64,000 nucleotides of DNA from Nissolia schottii (taxonomy: Eukaryota; Streptophyta; Magnoliopsida; Fabales; Fabaceae). Below the pieces are notes generated by a model, which worked only from the letters and a program-made list of their open reading frames with translations, had not been told where the DNA came from and did no database searches. Made by a program: the position numbers and the translations under genes. The stretch lies in NCBI GenBank assembly GCA_003254905.1, contig QANU01012207.1, forward strand, positions 538,607-602,606, written 5' to 3'. Below, piece by piece: positions 22,712 through 34,344 of the stretch; the first letter of the stretch is position 1; each line of letters begins with the position of its first letter.

Positions 22712-23136
22712 ACAGTATCCCGCACCAGGCAGTAAACAGTTGGCTGGGTTTGAAGAAGTTGTTCCTTGAAAAGTACTTCCCAGCTAGCAGAGTGTCTACT
22801 GTACGGAAAGAAATTTCTGGAATCCAATAGAGGCCTGATGAGACCTTAGGAGAATATTGGGAGAGATTCCAAAGTTTGTGCGACATGTGTCCTCACCATG
22901 GGTTCATTGTCGTACAACTCTTGGAGCATTTCTATGAAGGTCTCAGCCTCATGGACCGGAAATGGATAGATTCCGCTATCGGTGGTATTTTAAAGAACAG
23001 GAAAACACTAGAAGAGGATAGACAGTTGATCAGTGAAATGGCTGATCATTCCAGATACGAGATGCGAGCAAACCGGCATAACAGAGGAGCATATGAAGTT
23101 TATGTTGACCGCCCAAACAATGAGTTCGTGTCTCTT
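22712..23136. repeat. Direct duplication in gag, copy 2
   Basis: This is the second copy of the 425-bp unit. It differs from the first by a CAG-to-TAG change at 22828-22830, which closes the reading frame, plus several silent or conservative changes. The gag knuckle sequence continues only from this copy. Confidence 0.8.
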
Positions 23137-24472
23137 ACCGAAAAAGTAGACAAATTGGCAGACATGGTCAGTGTTTTGGCCATGGGACACCAAACTCAAG
23201 CGGCATGTTCTCTCTGTCCTGATGGCATCTCTCATTCCCCCGAGCAGTGTCCCCTTCTTAGGGACGAGACTTCAACAGTTGCGGCAATGTTTCCGGGTAA
23301 GCCCGATCAGTCCAACCAGCAGAGGTATGATCCCTACAGTAATACCTACAACCCAGGCTGGAAAGACAACCCAGCGTTCAAATGGAGTAACAACTCTAAC
23401 ACCCTCAATCCGCAACCCCAAGCCAAACCATTTCAACAACAACAATGAAGATATGTGCCTCCTCCGCAGAGGTCACAACAGCAGTTCCAACCCGCGCCAC
23501 AACAGCAGTTCCACCCCTCTCCACAACTTCCACAAGCTACCCCTGCATCTAAGAATCCTATGCTACAAGAAATGTTAAAGATGATACAGGATATGCAGGC
23601 TTCCCAGAAGAAGTACGAGGCTGCCTTGTCAGTAATACAGAATGAAATCCATTCAAACAAGCAGCCACAACCAAACAGCTCATCTCATCTTCCCTCTCAG
23701 ATGGTTCCAAACCCCAGAGCAAATGTAAGTGTTATAACCTTAAGATCTGGTACTATTTTGCAGGCACCGCAGGTTGAAGATTCGCAAGACTCTGGCGGTC
23801 ACATTGAAGAAAAAGACTCTGAAAGAAAATCCAGAAAAGAAGACTCTAGCAATGATACTGAAGAAGAGGGCTTGAAGCAGACCAAAGAATCTAATAGGTC
23901 CCCGGAACCACTGCAGACAGGAGAAGCACCTGTCCCACTTCCTTTCCCGCACAAAGGTCCAAAGCCTAAGTCAGCTGTTGCACTTCAACTAGAAAGAGAA
24001 TTTTTGGAGACATTTCGGAAAGTAGAGGTAAATATTCCCCTACTGGAGGTAATCAGACAAATTCCCAAGTATGCGAAGTTCTTAAAGGACTTATGCACCA
24101 ATAAGGGAAGACTGAAGGACACCGCACAAGTCAGCATGGGGGCAAATGTGTCTTCTATCATCAAATCTAGCCCATTACCTCCTAAATACACAGACCCAGG
24201 TACGTTTTTGGCCCCCTGTGTTATAGGACAAAGATTATTTACAAAGGCCTTGGCAGATTTAGGAGCAGCAATAAATGTCATGCCGAAGTCCATCTACCAA
24301 TCCTTGCACACGGGAACGCTCAAGTCGGCTGGATTAATCATACAACTTGCCAACCGCAGTACTGCCCGACCAGAAGGTATCTTGGAAGATGTCTTGCTTA
24401 AGGTAAATGATTTAATATTTCCCGCAGATTTTTATGTATTGGAAATGGAAAATGACATCAATGTCAACCAGC

Positions 24473-25889
24473 TGATGAAAGCCAAACGCACGTTCTCTAT
24501 CCTTGACACAGCTTTGGTTTGTCACAACCGTGCCAAGTTAGTGGAAGGCGTATTTGTACTTCTTTGTCGTTCAAATTAAATATTTATATACATATCTACT
24601 TTACGGCTTTCAGATTCCAAAGGAATCCAATTGCAGTATAGGGTATGGTCGATCCCACAGGGAGTTGTAAAAANNNNNNNNNNNNNNNNNNNNNNNNNNN
24701 NNNNNNNNNNNNNNNNNNNNNNNNNNNNNNNNNNNNNNNNNNNNNNNNNNNNNNNNNNNNNNNNNNNNNNNNNNNNNNNNNNNNNNNNNNNNNNNNNNNN
24801 NNNNNNNNNNNNNNNNNNNNNNNNNNNNNNNNNNNNNNNNNNNNNNNNNNNNNNNNNNNNNNNNNNNNNNNNNNNNNNNNNNNNNNNNNNNNNNNNNNNN
24901 NNNNNNNNNNNNNNNNNNNNNNNNNNNNNNNNNNNNNNNNNNNNNNNNNNNNNNNNNNNNNNNNNNNNNNNNNNNNNNNNNNNNNNNNNNNNNNNNNNNN
25001 NNNNNNNNNNNNNNNNNNNNNNNNNNNNNNNNNNNNNNNNNNNNNNNNNNNNNNNNNNNNNNNNNNNNNNNNNNNNNNNNNNNNNNNNNNNNNNNNNNNN
25101 NNNNNNNNNNNNNNNNNNNNNNNNNNNNNNNNNNNNNNNNNNNNNNNNNNNNNNNNNNNNNNNNNNNNNNNNNNNNNNNNNNNNNNNNNNNNNNNNNNNN
25201 NNNNNNNNNNNNNNNNNNNNNNNNNNNNNNNNNNNNNNNNNNNNNNNNNNNNNNNNNNNNNNNNNNNNNNNNNNNNNNNNNNNNNNNNNNNNNNNNNNNN
25301 NNNNNNNNNNNNNNNNNNNNNNNNNNNNNNNNNNNNNNNNNNNNNNNNNNNNNNNNNNNNNNNNNNNNNNNNNNNNNNNNNNNNNNNNNNNNNNNNNNNN
25401 NNNNNNNNNNNNNNNNNNNNCTATTGGCTGGCTCCAGCTGGCTCAATGATGGCGCCGGCGCAAGTGGCTTGCCGACTTAAGTGCGCTGAGCGATAACCTC
25501 ATGGCCGCTGAGCGATATTGTTCAAAGCGCTGAGCGATGCACGTCCTTCGCTGAGCGATGCCTTCGTCCAGAATCTTCTTTCTAAGCTCTTTTCCAATTC
25601 TGCCCTTTTTTCCATTCTTTATGGGATTAATCTTCTTTATTTATGCTTGCATCCTTTTATCAAAACATATTTAAAACCTACAAAGCATAGAGATTTAATT
25701 AAATAATTCTTTAAAATATGTGAGAATAAGTGCCATTTTGAATGATGAAAATTGTGTATTTTGGGCACTTATCACTNAAACATATTTAAAACCTACAAAG
25801 CATAGAGATTTAAATAGATAATTCTTTAAAATATGTGAGAATAAGTGCCATTTTGAATAATGAAAATTGTGTATTTTGGGCACTTATCA
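24473..25889 (-). repeat. 3' LTR of the nested element (gapped, with a short false duplicate)
   Basis: It matches the 5' LTR 29505-31121 on both sides of the gap. A 114-bp segment, 25663-25776, is repeated as 25778-25891 around a single N at 25777, with only a few differences. The LTR end GGCACTTATCA occurs at both copies, and the outer one adjoins the polypurine tract. Confidence 0.85.
24674..25420. other. Assembly gap, 747 N
   Basis: The gap lies wholly inside the 3' LTR of the nested element. Its left edge corresponds to 29706 and its right edge to 30768 in the intact 5' LTR, so the missing DNA should be about 1,061 bp rather than 747. Open frames drawn through it are meaningless. Confidence 0.95.
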
Positions 25890-25900
25890 CTCCCCCTGAC

Positions 25901-27877
25901 TTAAGACCTTGTTTGTCCTCAAACAAGAGGTAGTAGAATTATTCTACAAGTGATTAATGCTTATGAACAACCAGTTAATGCAATGAATTGAAAAGTTTCA
26001 AACAGTTTAAGCTTGAGACCATTGTGAAACATAAAAGAACCTGAACAAGCCAAGTGCATTAAATACTTGAATAGCATAGGCAAATCACTCTATCCAATGT
26101 CTTTTCCACCAAGGAAATTATCTTTATGCACACTATGGTCAGTGGACCAATTTGGGGTGAGTGTTTTCGCTCCATATCACCATTGAATCACAACAATGTA
26201 AATTTGTTACCTGTCTCATCATTCAATGCAAAAGTATGGTCATGCAAGGATCACAAAGGACTTTAAAGGGTTGTAATGGGGCTAGGCTACAAAGAACATT
26301 GGTTTTTCTGGGTATGCAAATTTTCCAATCAAGAGAGCAATAAAAACCAACTCCTTTGTTTGTCACTTCTTTTCTTTTTCAACAATCCTTCAATTTTTTT
26401 TTTCACCCCTTTTTCTCCTTATTTTCTTTTGTCTCTATCCCTTTTTTCTTTTTCTTCTTTTTGTTTTGGGATAGAATGTGTTCTTTTCTTGATTTTGTTC
26501 TTTTGATTCATTTTTTGTACATCCCCACTTTTTCTCACCCTTGTCACCCCCTGACTTAGATCTTTTGCACATAATCCAATTTAAAATGCTCTCTTAATTT
26601 TGAAATTAAGGAATAACATTGTTTTTCTTTTTAGGTTCGGGGATTATGAACAAGAATTTTCTCATGTTAGGCTCAAAAGGTGTGCAAAGGATGTTCCTAA
26701 TTAAAGGTCAGCTTTATTTGGCCAAGTGGGTTTTAAAATCTAAAGAACAAAATGCCTTGATCATCTCCTATTATTTCCATACAATTCTTAAAATTAGAGA
26801 CTCAAACAAATTCAATTGTGCAAAAACAATGGTGATTCTCTCTATCTCACTTGGTGTTTAGGCTCACTCCCTCACAAGGTTTTAGGGTTTATTTCCTTGA
26901 TTTCAAAACATCTTCAAGGTTATGTTTATGCATACAAGCAAAATGCATATGAAAATGTCATGGTATCTATACATGTACTCACAAGATCTATTATGGATAC
27001 TGAAACAATTCAATTCATGATGTATTTATGTTCATGCATCAAACCAAGTAAAATAACTACTACTTTGTTTTTTAAACAAACAAGTCTTAAGTTCATATTA
27101 AACTACTAAGGAAATTAATTAATTAAGGTGCTAGAAAATTAAAGTGCTCCCTGTTCATGGTGAATGTCTTGAAGTAGCCTCCATGTATCCTCCTTCTTGT
27201 CTTGTTTCAGCTACTTCATCTTGCTTCAATGTTTTGAGGAGATAGAGGCTCATCCTCCTTCGGAATCATGCTCTTCGTCCTTAGATGTGTGTCTCTCTTT
27301 TGATGTTTGGTAGGAACTTCATTTGGTTGTTCTTCGGCCTGCAAAAACAATCAAAGAAAACTTCCTTTCTTCCAAATAGCATTAGAGACATCATGTTTTT
27401 ATTTTGAATCCTTTTGTAGACAGAATTTCCTACAATTGCGGACAGAATTTCCCACTCATTGTGGACAGAATTTCCCACAATGATTTTATGGATTCAAAAT
27501 AAACATTTTAAGGTGCTTTTTGAAAGATTCTTTTCTTAAGAATTTATTTTCATTTCTTGAACAAATAAGAATCCTTTTTCCATTTTGAGCATGTGCACCT
27601 TTTTTTAAAACAAGTGTAAAGGTCCAAAATCAGTGATTAAGTTTGAAATCAAAGTGCTTCAATTTAAGCTTAATTGAAAAAGATTAGCACTGTTCGAGTT
27701 TCAATCCTAATTACATGATTTAGAAAACCTTTTATTTCTTTTTCACCATAAAAAAATTGTTCTTAACACCTTAAATACCCTTAAAAATAAATAAGCTACT
27801 AAAAAAAACTTACAAACTTCTGGGTTGCCTCCCAGACAGCGCTTTGTTTAACGTCGTTAGCCCGACGCATTTTCTTT
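25901..27877. other. Non-coding 3' internal region of the nested element
   Basis: About 2 kb between the gag-like frame and the polypurine tract. It is AT- and pyrimidine-rich with no frame resembling protease, RT, RNase H or integrase. A triple repeat of 'cagaatttcc(t/c)ac' lies at about 27420-27480. This empty region is what marks the element as non-autonomous. Confidence 0.6.
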
Positions 27878-29332
27878 CTAGCTCTCCTCTTCATCATCAA
27901 CCCTTCTCCCATGGCAAGAGTCCTTAGGATTCAGCTCCGGGTTAGCCGTAAATCTTTTCTTTTTTAGCTCCGCTATATCAGTAGCCAATTGTCCCAATTG
28001 TGTCTCCAAGTTCCTAATAGAGGCTTCATTATTCTTTTGAATTATCATTGATTGTTGCATAAATTGATTGAACGTTTCCTCTATTTTGGAACTTGAGTGA
28101 ATAGGTGGTTGGTTCTGATATGGGCGGGATGGTTGGTAAGGCTGTTGCGGGGCCCGGAATGTTGGTCCAGCTTCTTGCCTCCATGGCTGATTAAAATTTT
28201 GATTCGGCCCCCTTTGGAAATTGTTTTGATAGGGTGGCCGTGGCTGGTTTTCAAGGAAGTGCACCTCTTCTTCCCTGAAATGACAAACATTGGACAGGTG
28301 ACCGCCATTACAAACTTCACAGAAAAATACCTGTTGCCTTTTTGCATCGTGAGCCTCTCTTATTTGTTTTGGCAACTCGTTCATGGCCTTTTTCAACTCG
28401 TCCACCTGTTATTGGAGTTGCTTCTGTTGGGCGAGGATGGCATCGTTGGGTCCCAGTTCAAGCACTCCTCCTCTCTTAGGACCTCTGTTATATTGGCCTT
28501 GTTGGTCCGTCAAGGCCATGGAATCAATAATGGAGATGGCCTTCTCCGGCGTCTTGGACATGATTTGTCCATCGGCGTCAGCATCCAGCATGAGTTTGTG
28601 CTGTTGTTGGAGTCCGTTTCTAAAGATGTGGATTTGAGTGAGCGCATCGAACCCATGATTCGGGCACTTTCTCAGCATGGATCTATAGCGTTCCCAGGCT
28701 TCACAGAGACTTTCTCCTGGAGCCTGCACAAATGTAGCAATTGCAGTTTTCAAATCCATAAATTTAGACTGAGAAAAGTACCTGGCACAAAACTTTTCCT
28801 CCAGCTGATCCCAATTTGACAAGATGTTTTGTGGCTGATCCAGCAACCACTCCTTAGCTTTTCCAATCAGTGTCAGGGGAAACATCCTTAAAAAGATTGA
28901 TTCTTCATCGGCCTCGGACATTCCCGCGGTCCCACAGAGTTCATAGAATTTAGTCAAATGAGCATATGGATCCTCATGATCCAAACCTACAAAAGGGTTA
29001 GCATATAACAATTGAACCAAACCAGGTTGCATCTGAGGTTGTCTTTGAGCTCCAGTAGTCCTACTCATGCGAATAATATTTCTAGGGGTAAAATCTACAA
29101 ATCCCCTATTGTCACTGGCTCCTGTGTCGGTGCCAGCTCCAGCTCCACCAGCTCCAGTTCCAGTATTGTCGGCTATGGTTTCTTCTTGGTTGGTTGAAGA
29201 AGTTGATGATGTTGTCTCCTGTTCCTCTCTTTCTTTGGCTAAATGCTTTTTCTTCTTTTTCCTGTTCTTCCTCGAAGTGTCTTCAATCTCAGGATCAAAT
29301 AACAATGGTTCTTTTGAAGTCTTACCTCGCAA
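27878..29332 (-). pseudogene. Gag of the nested non-autonomous element
   Basis: The frame starts MRGKTSKEPLLFDPEIEDTS, parallel to the Athila gag start, and passes a Lys-rich and Thr/Gly-rich linker. It then shows the retrotrans_gag core: PYAHLTKFYELCGT, FLRMFPLTLIGKAKEWL, FCARYFSQSKF, and EAWERYRSMLRKCPNHGF. A TAA at 28409-28411 interrupts it, after which the same frame continues with FFCEVCNGGHLSNVCHF, a CX2CX3HX4C knuckle common in this lineage. A Gln/Pro-rich region and a short coiled coil (NLETQLGQLATDIAELKKK) follow to 27878. Apart from the one stop the gag looks well kept, which suggests that gag was under selection until recently. Confidence 0.82.
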
Positions 29333-29483
29333 TTGCTAAGAAAAGTTCACACTAGCCAAATAAGATCAAAACAAGAGTTCACAAAACAAAAGAAATAACA
29401 AGATAAGAACTATACAAGATTTTACAAATATACACAATTGTTTAACTAAACAAAACTCAAGCTATGTATTTTTTGACGCAACT

Positions 29484-29500
29484 CCCCGGCAACGGCGCCA
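29484..29500 (-). other. Primer-binding site of the nested element, tRNA-Asp
   Basis: On the minus strand TGGCGCCGTTGCCGGGG follows the 5' LTR by four bases. It is identical to the site used by the surrounding Athila element. Confidence 0.88.
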
Positions 29501-29504
29501 AATT

Positions 29505-31121
29505 TGATGAAAGCCAAACGCGCGTTCTCTATCCTTGACACAGCTTTGGTTTGTCACAACCGTGCCAAGTTAGTGGAAGGCGTATTTGTACTTCTTTGTC
29601 GTTCAAATTAAATATTTATATACATACCTACTTTACGGCTTTCAGATTCCAAAGGGAATCCAATTGCAGTATAGGGTATGGTCGATCCCACAGGGAGTTG
29701 TAAAATACCATTCTTGAGTTCATTTAATTAAACAATGAGGTGAAAGATTTGTGATTTGATTTATATTTAAATAGACTAAATAAATAAAAGACAGGAAAAT
29801 AAAATAGGAAACAAATCAGAGGTAGTTCCGGAGCTTGTTGGGAATTTTAATCACATCATAGTTTCATGCATCCAGTTACTTATTACATAGAACTATCGTT
29901 TGATTGCCCGCCATCAGTTCTTAACTTGTCATCACTTTCGCGCATGACAAGATCACAGGTTTCCCTTGTTAAACTGTCACTTTCGCACACTAGCTTAACA
30001 AGGTACGCCAGCATTAATCCAGATGTTAAAACGGCTAACCTTTATTCCAGTTACGGCAACAAGGTTAGATGAAATGATTTAGGTCAGACTCTAATGATTG
30101 TAACTTTCGTTCACAACGTTCAAGTCTAGGTTCTAGTTAAGCATAGCATTATTGATTTTAATTTGGTTATGACCTAATTAGCATAACTTTCGTTCATGTA
30201 AATAAGTCCCAAATCAAGAATCAAAACACTAAACAAAACTAGCATTAGGCATGAAATCATTCAAGCAAATCATAAGAAAAAGATAGATTCATATGTAATA
30301 GTTACATGGATACAAGCAAACTACAATAGTAATCAAAATCCCAACAAAAAGAGGGTTAGGAACCCATCTTACAAGAGAATCTCGGAGGCAAGGTTTAGGC
30401 ACTTACCATGACACGTGCTCACGCCGTCATGGCCATGGCTTCGCCGAGCTTCCTTGATCTCCGGCTCCTTCACAAGCCTCGTCTTTGTTCCTAACCTAAC
30501 CTAAACTAAACTAAGCTTCAAAGTACAAAGAAAATGTGTAAAAGAAGTGAAGAATGGAGGGGAAAAAGGATGCCTCGGAATGGTCTCGGCCTCCTCTATT
30601 TATAGGCAAAATTTGGGGTCCGTCGCTCAGCGGTTTTGGTTCCTTCGCTGAGCGATAAACACTTAATCGCTGGGCGGCGGCGCTTTATCGCTGAGCGATC
30701 GTACTGTCACGCGTCTTCATTAAATGCTTGGCAGCTTTTTGCAGGGCGGTGCTGACGTGGCACTCAGCTATTGGCTGGCTCCAGCTGGCTCAATGATGGC
30801 GCCGGCGCAAGTGGCTTGCCGACTTAAGTGCGCTGAGCGATAACCTCATGGCCGCTGAGCGATATTGTTCAAAGCGCTGAGCGATGCACGTCCTTCGCTG
30901 AGCGATGCCTTCGTCCAGAATCTTCTTTCTAAGCTCTTTTCCAATTCTGCCCTTTTTTCCATTCTTTATGGGAATAATCTTCTTTATTTATGCTTGCATC
31001 CTTTTATCAAAACATATTTAAAACCTACAAAGCATAGAGATTTAATTAGATAATTCTTTAAAATATGTGAGAATAAGTGCCATTTTGAATGATGAAAATT
31101 GTGTATTTTGGGCACTTATCA
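29505..31121 (-). repeat. 5' LTR of the nested element (intact, 1,617 bp)
   Basis: The minus-strand start is TGATAAGTGCC and the end GGCTTTCATCA. It holds eight CGCTNAGCG-type words between 30624 and 30904, the nearest 18 nt from the TATA box on the minus strand (plus coordinates 30597-30605, GCCTATAAATAGAGGAGGCC). Apart from this promoter block it does not look like the LTR of the host element. Confidence 0.88.
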
Positions 31122-31126
31122 CCAGC

Positions 31127-34100
31127 CAACATTAATCTTAGGACGTCCATTTTTGAAAACTGCAAGGGCTAAGATTGATGTACACGCTGGTACGTTATCC
31201 ATGGAATGTGGGGATATGCATGTGTAATTTGGTTTGCCTGAGGCCATGCATTACCCTTCTGAGGAACATTCAGTTTTTCAAATTGATGTTATTGACTCTT
31301 TAATTTTGGACACGTATGACATTTGGGCTGATAAAATACTAGAATTAACACCTGAGTTTGAATGCCCTAATTGTGATGGAGTTAGTAACTTGTGTTCTGT
31401 CTGTAAGGAGATAGATAAGTCTCTACAAGAAGGTCTGAGTAAAAATTTTGTGAATTCTGAATTTGATATACTTAATGCATCTCCTGTGTTAGAAGTGAGT
31501 ACAGATGCAGGAACAGGTAACAGTCAAGCGGCAGGCCCAGAATTAAAGGAAGAAAAATTGGTCGGTGTGCTCAAGAAGCACAAGAAAGCTATTGGGTGGA
31601 CCATAGATGACATCACTGGAATAAGCCATTCCACATGTACACATAGGATACTCCTGGAGAACGGGGCAAAGCCAGTTCGACAACCACATAGACGGCTTAA
31701 TCCGCTCATTCAGGATGTTGTGAAAAAGGAAGTGATGAAGCTTTTAAAAGCTGGCATTATCTATCCTATTTCAGACAGCGAGTGGGTAAGCCCAGTGCAA
31801 GTGGTCCCGAAGAAGTCTGGAATTACGGTGGTAAAGAATGAGAACAATGAGTTGATCCCCACCAGAGTACAAAACAGCTGGCGTGTTTGCATTGATTATC
31901 GACGCCTCAACAACGCCACCCGCAAGGATCACTATCCCCTGCCCTTCATTGACCAAATGCTTGAAAAACTGGCAGGTAAATCTCATTATTGTTTTCTTGA
32001 TGGTTATACAGGTTATTTCCAGATTCACATTGCCCCGAAGGATCAAGAGAAGACCACCTTCACGTGTCCCTTCGGAACATTTGCCTATCGAAGGATGCCA
32101 TTTGGACTCTGCAATGCACCTGCTACATTCCAATGCTCTATGATGAGCATTTTTTCTGATTTTCTGGAAGATTGCATGGAAGTGTTTATGGATGACTTTA
32201 CTGTTCTTGGAACATCTTTTGATTCTTGTTTAAATAGCCTTGCTAGAGTACTTCAACATTGCATTGAAACTAACCTTGTCCTAAATTATGAAAAATGTCA
32301 CTTTATGGTACAACAAGGTATAGTTTTAGGGCACGTAGTCTCTAGCAAAGGAATTGCTGTCGACCCTGCCAAAATAGATGTTGTTTCTTCTTTACCTTAC
32401 CCCGCATGCGTGCGGGAGATTCGTTCTTTCTTTGGCCATGCAGGTTTTTACAGAAGGTTCATCAAGGACTTTAGCAAAATCGCTCATCCCCTTACCTCCC
32501 TGTTGCACAAAGATACAGACTTTGTTTTTGATGATAAGTGCAGGGAAGCGTTCGACACCTTGAAGCATGCCTTGACGACAACCCCTATCATCCAACCGCC
32601 AGATTGGGGGTTGCCATTTGAAATAATGTGCGATGCATCGGACCATGCTGTAGGTGTTGTGCTTTCCCAACGGGTTGGTAAGTTCCCTCATGTCATAGCT
32701 TATGCCTCAAGGACTTTGGATGCCGCACAATCTAACTACACCACTACAGAAAAGGAACTTTTAGCTATAGTCTTTGCTCTGGATAAATTCCGATCTTATT
32801 AGATTGGTTCCAAAGTGGTAGTGTACACAGATCATGCAGCCCTGAAGTACCTCTTGAAAAAACCCGAGGCCAAACCAAGGCTTATTAGATGGATGCTACT
32901 GCTCCAAGAATTTGACTTGGAAATTAAAGATAAAAGTGGAGCAGAGAACCAAGTAGCAGACCATCTGAGTCGCCTTATACACATCTCCCCTGACCCGTTT
33001 CCACTTCGGGATGACTTTCCCGATGACTCCTTATTAATAATATCTGAAAGACCTTGGTATGCTGACATCGTGAATTACTTGGTCTCCAATAAAGGGCCCC
33101 CACGTTTTTCTAAAAACCAATTAGCAAAGCTAAAGAACGATGCTAAGTATTATCTATGGGAGGACCCTTATCTCTGGAAAATTGGCAGTGACCAAGTAAT
33201 TAGACGATGTGTTCCAAGCTCAGAATTTGAGTCTATTCTCAAGTTTTGCCATACTTTTGCGAGTGGTGGCCACTTTGGACCACAACGCACGGCCAGAAAA
33301 GTTTTAGACTCAGGATTTTATTGGCCTTCATTGTTTAAGGATGCATATGAATTCTGTAAATCCTGTGGACAATGTCAGAGAACAGGTAACATCATCTGGA
33401 AGAATGAAATGCCCCAACAACCATTGTTATTTTGTGAAGTCTTTGATGTATGTGGAATTGATTTCATGGGCCCGTTCCCTGTTTCTCATGGTTATACTTA
33501 TATCCTTTTGGCTGTAGATTGTGTATCTAAATGGATTGAAGCAATTGCCACTAGAACTAACGATGCTGTTGTAGTTGTGTCTTTTGTTCGGTCTAATATC
33601 TTTTGCAGATTTGGAATGCCAAGAGCAATTGTTAGTGACCAAGGGACACATTTTTGTAACCGGCGCATGGAAGCTTTGCTTCGTAAATACGGGGTTGTTC
33701 ATAGGGTATCTACACCCTACCACCCCCAAACTAACGGGCAAGCTGAAGTGTCTAATCGGGAAATTAAGGGAATCCTGGAAAAAATGGTCAAGCCAAACAA
33801 GAAGGACTGGTCGTTGCGATTGGATGAGGCTCTCTGGGCATATAGGACAACATACAAGACTCCCATTGGGATGAGTCCATTTAGGCTGGTATTTGGCAAG
33901 CCTTGCCACTTGCCAGTAGAATTGGAGCACCGAGCATATTGGGCTGTAAAACAATGCAACATGGATTTAGAGCAAGCTGGGAGCCACCGGAAGTTACAAC
34001 TCCAACAATTAGAAGAACTCTGGTTGGACGCGTATGAGAATTCACGGTTCTACAAGGAGAAGACCAAGTTGTTCCATGATAAGCACATTCTACGCAAATC

Positions 34101-34344
34101 TTTTCAAGAAGGACAATTGGTGTTGCTTTACAACTTTAGGCTCAAACTCATGCCTGGGAAGCTCCGATCTCGGTGGGATGGTCCATATGTGATAACCAAA
34201 GTCCACCCGTACGGTAAGATTGAACTTAAAGATCCAAAGACTGCTAGTACATTTGCAGTCAATGGACACCGTCTTAAGCCATACCACGACACTGCTGGAA
34301 ATCTCCAAGAGGAAGTGGAGGTTCAATTTCTTGCCGCCCCATGA
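31127..34344 (+). pseudogene. Athila protease end, RT, RNase H and integrase, two in-frame stops
   Basis: Reading resumes after the nested insertion with the conserved LGRPFLKTA protease end, then meets TAA at 31225-31227. The RT follows: a VCIDYRRLNNATRKDHYPLP block, FLDGYTGYFQI, RMPFGLCNAPATFQ and the catalytic FMDDF. RNase H has MCDASDHAVGVVL and TTTEKELLAIVFAL, then TAG at 32800-32802, then [13 protein letters not shown] in the same frame. The integrase has the HHCC zinc site ([15 protein letters not shown]) and the catalytic Asp/Asp/Glu in [15 protein letters not shown] and NREIKG, and it ends at 34344 without a chromodomain. Only point nonsense changes are seen, so decay is slight. Confidence 0.88.

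Larger units (their letters stand above)
21876..24472 (+). pseudogene. Athila gag and protease region, broken
   Basis: The frame opens at ATG 21876 (TRSLPDLTLANFDPEIERTL, the usual Athila gag start) but stops at a TGA near 22044. The frame changes by 22090, where the retrotrans_gag core begins (EGAARDWYYSIP, SLCDMCPHHG, LEHFYEGL). A 425-bp direct duplication around an N at 22711 artificially repeats the core, and the second copy carries a TAG at 22828-22830. The zinc knuckle CSLCPDGISHSPEQC follows, then a TGA at 23446-23448, a Gln/Pro-rich linker and the protease (ALADLGAAINVMPKS, with DLG as active site). Coding sequence is cut at 24472 by the nested element. Confidence 0.85.
24473..31121 (-). 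mobile_element. Non-autonomous gag-only Athila relative inserted in the protease region
   Basis: On the plus strand it begins TGATGAAAGCC and ends GGCACTTATCA, flanked by a perfect 5-bp duplication CCAGC (24468-24472 and 31122-31126). It reads on the minus strand: 5' LTR 29505-31121, tRNA-Asp primer site 29484-29500, a gag-like frame 29332-27878, ~2 kb without pol, purine tract (GTCAGGGGGAG, 25890-25900) and 3' LTR 24473-25889. The 3' LTR holds the 747-N gap. No protease, RT or integrase was found, so movement would need proteins in trans. The host element, which uses the same primer tRNA and a matching promoter layout, is the obvious kind of donor. Confidence 0.9.

Noticed and set aside
24610..25496. 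Open frames of 270-283 codons on both strands
   Set aside because: They consist almost entirely of N from the assembly gap.
28097..28819. 240-codon plus-strand frame
   Set aside because: Antisense to the gag of the nested element; no domain of its own.
33427..33954. 175-codon minus-strand frame
   Set aside because: Antisense of the integrase domain.
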